Of a DNA stretch of 64,000 nucleotides, positions 53,890 through 64,000 are shown piece after piece. The DNA is from Ancylobacter sp. SL191 (GTDB taxonomy: Bacteria; Pseudomonadota; Alphaproteobacteria; Rhizobiales; Xanthobacteraceae), in the NCBI RefSeq assembly GCF_026625645.1, contig NZ_CP113056.1, forward strand, positions 2,765,001 through 2,829,000, read 5' to 3'. Below the pieces are notes generated by a model. The model was given only the letters and a program-made list of their open reading frames with translations, was not told where the DNA came from and searched no databases. The position numbers were made by a program, and so were the translations under genes. Each line of letters opens with the position of its first letter. Positions within the stretch are counted from its first letter, which is position 1.

Positions 53890-56403
53890 ATGGCGGATAG
53901 CGGACCCGACGATCGCACTCTCGCCCGCCCCGAAATCGGCGGCAGCATCCGGCTGGTGCTGGTGGTCGCGCTGGCCCTTGTCGGCGCCGTCGTGTCGCTG
54001 CTTCTGCTCGGCCGGGAGCGGGCCGATCCCTGGATCATCGGGCTGCTGACCGTCCTCGCCGTGGTCGGCGTGTTCGCGCTGTTCGCCTATGCGGCGGGGC
54101 TGCTGCGCTTCGGCCTGCCGGACCCGCATGACGAGCTGGCCCGGCGCGTGGTCGATAGCGCTACTGAGGGCATCAGCGTGGTCGATGCGCTCGGCCGCGT
54201 GCTCTACGCCAATCCGCGCTATTGCGAGATCATCGGCGCGCCGAGCCCGGACGAGGCGCGCCCCGTCGAGCGGCTGTTCACCAGCGATCCCGACGCATCG
54301 GAGGCCGTGTACCGCCTCGCGCAGGGCGTGCGGGAGGGGCGCGCGGCGAGCGAGGAAGTGCGCGTCGCCACCCCCGGCCAGCCGGTGCGCTGGCTGCGGC
54401 TCGGCGCCCGCCCGGCGGCGGCGCGCCAGCGCGGCGGGCGCTTCGCGGTGTGGACGGTCAGCGACCTCACCCGCGAGCGCGAGCGGCAGGAAACCGCCTT
54501 CCTCGAACTCCAGCACGCCATCGACTATCTCGACCACGCCCCCGCCGGCTTCTTCTCGGCGGCGGGCGGGGCGATCCATTACATCAACGCCACGCTGGTC
54601 GACTGGCTGGGCTATGATCTCGCCGAATTCGGTCCGGGCGGGCTCTCCGTCGTCGATCTCGTGCCCGGCCCGGCGGCGGCGCTGCTGACCAATATCGCCC
54701 CGGTGCCCGGCGGGGTGCGCACCGAGGTGCTCGACCTCGACCTCAAGCGCAAGAACGGCCAGACCCTGCCGGTGCGCCTCTGGCACCGCGTGGCTTTTTC
54801 CTCCGACGGCACGCCCGGCGCCTCGCGCACGCTGGTCGTCAACCGCTCGCGCGAGGACAATGCCGGCGATCCCGCCCGCGCCGCCGAGGTGCGCTTCGCC
54901 CGCTTCTTCCACAATTCGCCCATCGCCATCGCGACGGTGGATCGCGAGGGCCGCATCGCCCGCGCCAATGCCATGTTCGCCCGGCTGTTCGGCGGGCGGG
55001 AGGCGGCGCGCGGGCGCCCGCTGGTCGAGGTGATTGGCGAAGGCTCGCGCGGTGCGTTTGCCGGCGTCATCGAGGCGGCAGTCAACGGCCATACCCCGCC
55101 GAGCCCGCTCGACATCGGCGCCGAGCGCGATGGCGGACGCTCGGTCCGCTTCTATGTCGCCCCGGTCGAGGACGAGGCGGCGGGCGGCGAGGCGGCGATT
55201 GTCTATGCGATCGACACGACCGAGCAGCGCACGCTGGAAGCGCAGTTCGCCCAGTCGCAGAAGATGCAGGCGGTCGGCCAGCTCGCCGGCGGCGTGGCGC
55301 ACGACTTCAACAATGTGCTGACCGCCATCATCGGCTATTCGGACCTCCTGCTGGCCAATAGCCGGCCGACCGATCCGTCCTTCCAGGACGTGATGCAGAT
55401 CAAGCAGAACGCCAACCGCGCCGCCGGTCTGGTGCGCCAGCTGCTGGCCTTCTCGCGCCGCCAGACGCTGCGCCCGCAGGTGCTCAAGCTCGGCGACGTG
55501 ATGAGCGACCTCTCCATGCTGCTGCGCCGCCTGCTGGGCGAGATGGTCAAGCTGGAGGTAAAGGAGGGCCGCGACCTCTGGCCGGTGAAGGCGGACCTCA
55601 ACCAGTTCGAGCAGGTCATCGTCAATCTCGCGGTGAATGCGCGCGACGCCATGCCTGAGGGCGGCACGCTGACCATCCGCACGGTGAATGTGCCGGCCGA
55701 GCAGGCGGAGTTCTACGCCGAGGCCGGCCTGCCGCGCGCCGACCATGTCCTGGTGGAGGTGACCGACACCGGCACCGGCATTCCCCCCGCCATCATCGAC
55801 AAGATCTTCGAGCCGTTCTTCTCCACCAAGGAAGTGGGCAAGGGCACGGGCCTCGGCCTCTCCACCGTCTATGGCATCGTCAAGCAGACCGGCGGCACGC
55901 TGCAGGTGGAGAGCGCGGTCGGCCACGGCTCGGTGTTCCGCGTCTTCCTGCCGCGCCACATTCCCGAGGTGGTTGACTTGCCCGCCCGCGCCGAGGTGGA
56001 GGCGCCGGCCAAGCCGCAGGATCTCACCGGACGCGGCACGCTGCTGCTGGTCGAGGACGAGGAAGCGGTGCGCGCCTTCGCCGCCCGCGCGCTCGCCTCG
56101 CGCGGCTATCAGGTGCTGGAGGCCGGCTCCGGCGTCGAGGCGCTGGAAGTCATGGCCGAGCATGGCGGCGAGGTCGATCTCATCCTCTCCGACGTGGTGA
56201 TGCCGGAGATGGACGGCCCGACCCTGCTCAAGGAGCTGCGCGGCACGCATCCCGACATAAAGGTGATATTCATGTCGGGCTATGCCGAGGAGGCCTTCGC
56301 CAAGAACCTGCCGGAGGGTGCGGATTTCGGCTTCCTGCCGAAACCCTTCACGCTCAAGCAGCTTATCGAGGCGGTCAAGAAGAGCATGGGGCGCAGCGAC
56401 TAG
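53890..56403 (+). CDS. cckA: CckA-like hybrid histidine kinase/phosphatase
   Basis: An 837-residue membrane kinase that heads the CckA-ChpT-CtrA cell-cycle relay. Two membrane segments (about 20-45 and 48-75), two to three PAS domains (from about 85 to 440), HisKA with H471 in [21 protein letters not shown], HATPase ([36 protein letters not shown]) and a C-terminal receiver with D768 in [12 protein letters not shown]. The [21 protein letters not shown] block is characteristic of CckA. TTG at 53884 is an alternative start, closer to GGGAG. Neither chpT nor ctrA is in the window. pgi follows after 33 bases. Confidence 0.92.
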   Translation: MADSGPDDRTLARPEIGGSIRLVLVVALALVGAVVSLLLLGRERADPWIIGLLTVLAVVGVFALFAYAAGLLRFGLPDPHDELARRVVDSATEGISVVDALGRVLYANPRYCEIIGAPSPDEARPVERLFTSDPDASEAVYRLAQGVREGRAASEEVRVATPGQPVRWLRLGARPAAARQRGGRFAVWTVSDLTRERERQETAFLELQHAIDYLDHAPAGFFSAAGGAIHYINATLVDWLGYDLAEFGPGGLSVVDLVPGPAAALLTNIAPVPGGVRTEVLDLDLKRKNGQTLPVRLWHRVAFSSDGTPGASRTLVVNRSREDNAGDPARAAEVRFARFFHNSPIAIATVDREGRIARANAMFARLFGGREAARGRPLVEVIGEGSRGAFAGVIEAAVNGHTPPSPLDIGAERDGGRSVRFYVAPVEDEAAGGEAAIVYAIDTTEQRTLEAQFAQSQKMQAVGQLAGGVAHDFNNVLTAIIGYSDLLLANSRPTDPSFQDVMQIKQNANRAAGLVRQLLAFSRRQTLRPQVLKLGDVMSDLSMLLRRLLGEMVKLEVKEGRDLWPVKADLNQFEQVIVNLAVNARDAMPEGGTLTIRTVNVPAEQAEFYAEAGLPRADHVLVEVTDTGTGIPPAIIDKIFEPFFSTKEVGKGTGLGLSTVYGIVKQTGGTLQVESAVGHGSVFRVFLPRHIPEVVDLPARAEVEAPAKPQDLTGRGTLLLVEDEEAVRAFAARALASRGYQVLEAGSGVEALEVMAEHGGEVDLILSDVVMPEMDGPTLLKELRGTHPDIKVIFMSGYAEEAFAKNLPEGADFGFLPKPFTLKQLIEAVKKSMGRSD

Positions 56404-56436
56404 GCTGCGTCCGCTTCACCAGTTCGGAGATACCGC

Positions 56437-59831
<3,395 letters not shown>

Positions 59832-59840
59832 CACGAAAGA

Positions 59841-59874
59841 AAAACCCGCCGCGTCATGCGCGGCGGGTTTTTTT
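59841..59874 (+). terminator. intrinsic terminator after pgm
   Basis: AAAACCCGCCGCG, loop TCATG, CGCGGCGGGTTTT, then a run giving seven T in all. Stem of 13 bp. Confidence 0.95.
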
Positions 59875-59935
59875 CATCGTCCAGATTACCGAGAACTGCG
59901 TTCGTCAGCCGCCGTCGCCGCCCTGAAGGCGGCGG

Positions 59936-60490
59936 TCATCCGCCGTCGCCGCCATAGCGCAGCGCGCTGGTCCAGTGCATTTCGAGCTTGCGCAACACGT
60001 TATAGGCGGTGGTCAGTTCCAGCGCCTCGGCCTCGTCACGCGGGGCACGCTCGGCGGTGTCGTGCATGTTGCGGATGGCGTCGCACAGGCTGATCGCCTT
60101 CGCCGTCAGCTTGAGACGGGCCGAGCGCCGGTCACGCAGCGACGGCGAGCGGTGGACATAGCCGCCCTCGACGAGCTGCTTGAGATTGTAGGAGGCGTTG
60201 GAGCCGAGATAGTGGCCGCGCTCCAGGAGGTCGCGGACCGAGAGCTCGTCGCTGCCGATGGTGAAGAGCAGCATCACCTGTGACGGACTGATATCGTCCG
60301 TGCCGAGCCGCGTCAGCTCGATCCGCAGAAGATCGAGAAAGCGGCGATGCGCGCGCTCGATCACCCGGGCGATTTCCAGATGGTTGATGACGAATTCCGA
60401 GGCCCCCTCGGTACTCGTGCCGTTCATGGCTGAGATGATGTGCGCAGACGTGATCTCATCATCCTGCTCCTTGGCTGGCCTGGCTGCCAT
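59936..60490 (-). CDS. ldtR: MarR-family regulator, LdtR-like
   Basis: About 184 residues with a central winged helix (DDISPSQVMLLFTIGSDELSVRDLLERGHYLGSNASYNLKQLVEGGYVHRSPSLRDRRSARLKLTAKA). This text is very close to my recollection of LdtR, the Liberibacter/rhizobial regulator that controls an L,D-transpeptidase gene and osmotic tolerance. Starts at 60562 (GTG), 60490 (ATG) and 60427 (ATG) are possible; 60490 has an AAGGG before it. No L,D-transpeptidase gene is in the window. Confidence 0.75.
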   Translation of the reverse strand: MAARPAKEQDDEITSAHIISAMNGTSTEGASEFVINHLEIARVIERAHRRFLDLLRIELTRLGTDDISPSQVMLLFTIGSDELSVRDLLERGHYLGSNASYNLKQLVEGGYVHRSPSLRDRRSARLKLTAKAISLCDAIRNMHDTAERAPRDEAEALELTTAYNVLRKLEMHWTSALRYGGDGG

Positions 60491-60745
60491 GCGCCCTTGC
60501 CCCTCTTGTTCGCTGCGGTCCCGGACGCTGATGCCCCACCCGGCCGGTTTCGATTCAGCCACGCTTTACAAACGAAGAATGGCGGAATTCCCGTTCTAGG
60601 CAAAGCGGTAAGCCGTGCGGGCTCAAAGAAAACACGGGCGAGTACAGCGGGCGCGACAAGTAGAGATTGCAGCGCCGCGTTTTCCTGGTTTCGACATACC
60701 ATGAAAGAGCGCGCGCAGGCTTGGGGAAACCTGCGCGCCTTGGCG

Positions 60746-61234
60746 TTACTGCGCTTCCTGAAGGTGCGATTCGATGAACCAGAGTGCCTTGTCGAGCGAA
60801 CGCGAGGCGGCGGTGAAGATGTCGGCGGTGGTGGCGTCACCGGCCTCGTCCGCCTCGTCAATTGCCTTGCGCACGCTGTTGGCAACAGCGCCGTAGCGGT
60901 CGGCGAGTTCCCCGAGATGATCGGCGATCTTGTAGATGTCGGTGGGGTAGGGCTTGAGATGGCTCGCCGTGCCCACGGTCTGGGTGGTGCCCAGCGCCGT
61001 TCCGCCGAGCTGCACCACGCGCTCCGCCATGGTGTCGTTGTGGCCGTCCAGCTCGGTGCGGAAGCCGTCCAGCATCTCATGGACGGCGATGAAGTGCGGG
61101 CCCTTTAGGTTCCAGTGCGCCTGCTTGGTGGCGAGCGCGAGGTCGATGCCGGCGGCGAGATTGGCGTTGAGCAGGTCGATGGCGACCTTCTTGGCGTTGG
61201 AGGGCAGGTCGTTGGCGGTCTTGTGGGTGCGCAT
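60746..61234 (-). CDS. dps: Dps-type DNA-binding ferritin
   Basis: A 162-residue Dps protein that stores iron and protects DNA in starvation and oxidative stress. Ferroxidase ligands are visible in [42 protein letters not shown] (H, H, D, E). The short basic N-terminal lead [16 protein letters not shown] could contact DNA. ATG at 61234 follows GAGGAG. The 255 bases upstream of the ldtR start and this gene's stop hold no gene; no terminator is obvious. Confidence 0.93.
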   Translation of the reverse strand: MRTHKTANDLPSNAKKVAIDLLNANLAAGIDLALATKQAHWNLKGPHFIAVHEMLDGFRTELDGHNDTMAERVVQLGGTALGTTQTVGTASHLKPYPTDIYKIADHLGELADRYGAVANSVRKAIDEADEAGDATTADIFTAASRSLDKALWFIESHLQEAQ

Positions 61235-61352
61235 GATGTCTCCTCTGCGGCTCCCGGCGTCGCCATCATGGCGGCTTATCGCCCGTGGCGACACCGGTAC
61301 GTCGATGGAGGGCAAATCGGTCACGCGTGCCGAAGGTCAAGACCGCGCAGGT

Positions 61353-62309
61353 TCAGCTTTTCCGGTTGTGCAGGATGCGGCCGATGAAGTTCAGCAGCAC
61401 TTGCGCGGCAAGGATCGAGGTGACGCCGCCCGGATCATATTCGCGGGCAACCTCGACGAGATCGACGCCGATCACCGTGCCGCGCTTGGTGAGGCCGTCG
61501 AGCAGTTCCAGCACCTCGTAATAGGTGAAGCCGCCATGGCTCGGCGTGCCGGTGCCCGGCGCGATGGAGGGGTCGAAGCCGTCAATGTCGATGGTGACGT
61601 AATAGCGCTTGCCCTCCGGGATGCGGGCCAGCACCGCCTCGGTGCCGAGCTTGCGGATCTGCCGCACGCTGAGGATGTCCGAGCCCATGGAGCGCGCCGC
61701 CTCATAGCCCTCGCGGGCGGTGGAGGAGACGTTGCGAATGCCGAGCTGGGTGAGGCCGGTGACATAGGGCTTCTCGGCCGCCCGGCGCAGCGGGTTGCCG
61801 TGGCCGCGCCGCACGCCCTTGCGCTCGTCCACGAAGTCGAGATGGGCGTCGAACTGGACGATGTGGAACGGCTCCGCGTCGGAGAACGCCTCGATGCAGG
61901 GAATGTTGACCGAGTGATCGCCGCCGAGCACCACCGGGATGGCGCCGGCCTTGAGGATCTTGCGCACGCCATATTCGATATTGGCGTGGCTCTGGTCGGT
62001 GTCGGTGTGGATCATGTCGGCATCGCCGATATCGACGATGCGGGTTTTTTCCGCCGCCAGATAGGTGACGTCGTCCTCATGGTCATAGGCGCCGGCATGG
62101 CCAAAAGAGAACAGCGTCGAGGCCTCGCGGATGGCGCGCGGGCCCGAGCGGGCGCCCGAGCGCCATTGCGTGCCGAGATCGAAGGGCGCGCCGAGAATGG
62201 CGACATCGGCGTCGATCCGGTCCCAGTCGAGCTGGAGCGGGTATTTGCCGAAGGTGCAGATGCCGACGAAGGGCAGGTCGAGCCGCCCGGTCTCATAGCC
62301 ATGGGCCAT
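61353..62309 (-). CDS. agmatinase-family ureohydrolase A
   Basis: A 318-residue arginase/agmatinase superfamily enzyme that hydrolyses a guanidino group to urea. All three metal-binding motifs are complete: GGDHS, FDAHLDF, and TIDIDGFDPSIAPGTGTP. The third helix region differs from E. coli SpeB (GHGNPLRR in place of SHGTPF-type text), so the substrate is uncertain: agmatine, guanidinobutyrate, guanidinopropionate or guanidine. Its start overlaps the stop of ureohydrolase B by one base (TAATG). It is the last gene of the operon. Confidence 0.88.
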   Translation of the reverse strand: MAHGYETGRLDLPFVGICTFGKYPLQLDWDRIDADVAILGAPFDLGTQWRSGARSGPRAIREASTLFSFGHAGAYDHEDDVTYLAAEKTRIVDIGDADMIHTDTDQSHANIEYGVRKILKAGAIPVVLGGDHSVNIPCIEAFSDAEPFHIVQFDAHLDFVDERKGVRRGHGNPLRRAAEKPYVTGLTQLGIRNVSSTAREGYEAARSMGSDILSVRQIRKLGTEAVLARIPEGKRYYVTIDIDGFDPSIAPGTGTPSHGGFTYYEVLELLDGLTKRGTVIGVDLVEVAREYDPGGVTSILAAQVLLNFIGRILHNRKS

Positions 62310-63265
62310 TAGCGGGCTCCCTTCTTCTCGACGGTGCCCGCGAGCACGCAGAGCAGTTCAAACAGGATGGTGGCACCGGTGAGCGCGGTGAGGCCGGAAG
62401 GGTCGAAGGGCGGGGCGACCTCGACGAGATCGGCGCCGATAATGTCGAGCCCGTCGAGCAGGCGGACCATGGCCTGCGCCTCGCGGGTGGAGAAGCCGCC
62501 GATTTCCGGCGTGCCGGTGCCCGGCGCCTGCGAGGGGTCGATGCCGTCAATGTCGAAGGTCACATAGGTCGGCTTGTCGCCGACGATGGCGCGGGCTTCC
62601 GCCATCACATCCTCGACGCCGCGGGCGACGAATTCCTCGATGAAGATGATGCGCACGCCCATGTCGCGGGCATAGTCGTAATTGCCGGCGTCCGAAATGG
62701 CGCCGCGCAGGCCGATCTGCACGAAGCGCTTGGGATCGACCAGCCCTTCCTCGATGGCGCGGCGGAACGGCGTGCCATGGGTGTAGCGGCTGCCGTTGAA
62801 GAAGCTGTCATAGGTGTCCGAATGGGCGTCGAACTGGATGAGGCCGACCGGCCCGTCGCTCGCGAGCCCACGCAGGATCGGCAGGCTGATGAGATGGTCG
62901 CCGCCGGCGGTGAGCGGCAGCGCGCCGGCCTCGCGCACGCTCGTGTAATGCGCGGTGATGAGGTCGAGCGAGCGCATCAGGTCGAACGGATCGGTGATGA
63001 CGTCGCCGCAATCGGCCACGCGCGCCCGGTCATAGGGCGACAGGCCGGTGACGTGGTGCACGCGGCGCATCAGGCTCGACTGGTTGCGCAATTCGCGCGG
63101 GCCGTGGCGGGTGCCGGCGCGGTTGGTGGTGCCGAGGTCGAAGGGCAGGCCGAGAATGGCGATGTCGACCTCGGACGGCTCGGCCACCGGCAGGCGCATG
63201 AAGGTCGGCAGCCCCGCATAACGGGGGATGCTGCCGGAATCGAGGGGCTCGAAGATGCGGGTCAT
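62309..63265 (-). CDS. agmatinase-family ureohydrolase B
   Basis: A second 318-residue ureohydrolase, clearly a diverged paralogue of the next gene and of identical length. Motifs are complete: GGDHL, FDAHSDTYDSF, FDIDGIDPSQAPGTGTP, plus the substrate-loop YTHGTPFRRA. The lead GTRHGPRELRNQSSLMRRVH is like guanidinobutyrase/guanidinopropionase sequences. The two could act on different guanidino compounds or assemble as a mixed oligomer. It lies 19 bases after the creatininase-family gene. Confidence 0.88.
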   Translation of the reverse strand: MTRIFEPLDSGSIPRYAGLPTFMRLPVAEPSEVDIAILGLPFDLGTTNRAGTRHGPRELRNQSSLMRRVHHVTGLSPYDRARVADCGDVITDPFDLMRSLDLITAHYTSVREAGALPLTAGGDHLISLPILRGLASDGPVGLIQFDAHSDTYDSFFNGSRYTHGTPFRRAIEEGLVDPKRFVQIGLRGAISDAGNYDYARDMGVRIIFIEEFVARGVEDVMAEARAIVGDKPTYVTFDIDGIDPSQAPGTGTPEIGGFSTREAQAMVRLLDGLDIIGADLVEVAPPFDPSGLTALTGATILFELLCVLAGTVEKKGAR

Positions 63266-63284
63266 GGGTGGGTTTCCAACGGGC

Positions 63285-64000
63285 CTACAGCCCGAATTCC
63301 TTGCGGATGGCGGCGGACATGTGGGTGACGTAGTCGGCCATCAGCAGCTCGCCCTTTTCCACCGTGGAGCCGGTGGCAACGGCCAGAACGCCAGAGGGCG
63401 GCAGGCCGAAATCGGCGGGGACGGGGAATTTGTCATAGGGAGGAAAGGTGGCCGGGCCGTCACTCGGCACCTTGTCCATCTCCACGAGATCCGGGCGCAG
63501 CAAGAGCATGAGCGAGGTCTCGAGCAGGCTCGCATGTTCGAGGTCGATGCCGGGGAAGCCGTCAGGGAACAGCGTGTCGAGCGTCGCGCGCTGGGCGAAG
63601 TCCCAATATTCCAGCCGCATTACCTGCATGTCGGTGATGCCGTCGCGGGAAAGCTCGCGCAAAGCCAGGTCCAGCCCTTCGACCGATGGCCAGAGATTCT
63701 CGTAATGGCCGTTCACCAGCACGAGGCGGCGCACGCCCTGCCGGCCGAGATTGCGGATCACGTCGCGCAGCACCAGCGAGAAGGTGTGCGCATCAAGGCT
63801 CAGCGTGCCGGGAAACTGCTCGCCGCCGCCCGAGCGCGGCATGGACTTGCAGCCATAATTCACCGTCGGGGCGACGATGCCGCCGATCGCGCGGGCGACG
63901 CGCTCGCACACGCCGGTGGGCAACACCACGTCCACATTGAGCGGCAGATGCGGCCCATGCTGCTCGGTGGAGCCGACCGGCAGCAGCACCGGCGCGCCGG
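63285..64000 (-). CDS. creatininase-family amidohydrolase, 5' end outside window
   Basis: At least 238 codons are visible; the frame stays open through the window edge, and about 25 N-terminal residues are expected beyond it. Metal ligands of creatininase are present: E and H in GSTEQHGPHLP, D in NVDVVLPTG, H and E in VNGHYENLW. The family opens cyclic or strained amides: creatinine to creatine, FAPy or mycofactocin precursor peptides. With two ureohydrolases downstream a guanidino or cyclic-guanidino compound is the likely substrate, inferred from context only. The GTG at 63989 is not taken as the true start. Confidence 0.85.
   Translation of the reverse strand, partial: GAPVLLPVGSTEQHGPHLPLNVDVVLPTGVCERVARAIGGIVAPTVNYGCKSMPRSGGGEQFPGTLSLDAHTFSLVLRDVIRNLGRQGVRRLVLVNGHYENLWPSVEGLDLALRELSRDGITDMQVMRLEYWDFAQRATLDTLFPDGFPGIDLEHASLLETSLMLLLRPDLVEMDKVPSDGPATFPPYDKFPVPADFGLPPSGVLAVATGSTVEKGELLMADYVTHMSAAIRKEFGL

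Overview
The window is high-GC chromosomal DNA from an alphaproteobacterium of the Hyphomicrobiales, most likely a Xanthobacteraceae-type organism (Ancylobacter/Starkeya/Xanthobacter relatives). This placement is inferred from gene content: a giant growth-pole-ring protein, CckA, an LdtR-like MarR regulator, a PlcP/Agt lipid-remodelling pair, a gnnA/gnnB-like pair for 2,3-diaminoglucose lipid A, an alphaproteobacterial DksA that has lost its zinc cysteines, and a fused STAS-MlaE permease. I see no rRNA operon, insertion sequence, prophage or CRISPR array, so most of the window reads as stable core genome.

Layout. 1-6.4 kb: leuA, a secreted serine hydrolase, a DUF930 protein, and the translationally coupled p-aminobenzoate operon pabB-pabA-pabC. 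6.6-9.9 kb: a complete tripartite tricarboxylate transporter (tctC-tctB-tctA) and tRNA-Lys(CTT). 9.9-12.4 kb: the most accessory-looking part, with a decayed GGDEF remnant, a small zinc-ribbon protein, a tail-anchored low-complexity protein, a transglutaminase-like protein and an HXXEE membrane protein. 12.3-16.6 kb: ene-reductase, pncB and an SH3-domain membrane protein. 16.8-25.1 kb: envelope genes (gnnA/gnnB-like, murJ, an RND efflux adaptor and pump). 25-29.5 kb: XRE-cupin regulator, threonine dehydratase, the agt-plcP operon with a candidate PHO box, and a LysE exporter. 29.7-36.6 kb: universal stress protein, c- and b-type cytochromes, DMT transporter, stand-alone Lrp-like domain, TPP riboswitch with thiD, MFS transporter, dipeptide epimerase.

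36.9-40.7 kb: an Mla-type phospholipid transport operon (STAS-MlaE, MlaF, MlaD, lipoprotein). 40.7-46.8 kb: one 2,022-residue growth-pole-ring homologue with near-identical 33-residue repeats. 47-53.6 kb: ferredoxin, a ycjF-ycjX-sixA-like operon, MipA/OmpV porin, dksA, and an orphan FliO-like protein. 53.9-59.8 kb: cckA, then pgi and pgm separated by a palindromic intergenic repeat. 59.9-64 kb: LdtR-like regulator, dps, and a three-gene operon (creatininase family plus two ureohydrolases) cut by the right edge.

Many genes converge on the cell envelope and polar growth: lipid A precursor, lipid II flippase, glycerophospholipid trafficking, phosphate-dependent lipid exchange, polar growth ring, LdtR and CckA. 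The least explained parts are the 10-12.3 kb small-gene cluster, a local codon-usage anomaly inside tctA, and the twin-ureohydrolase/creatininase operon.
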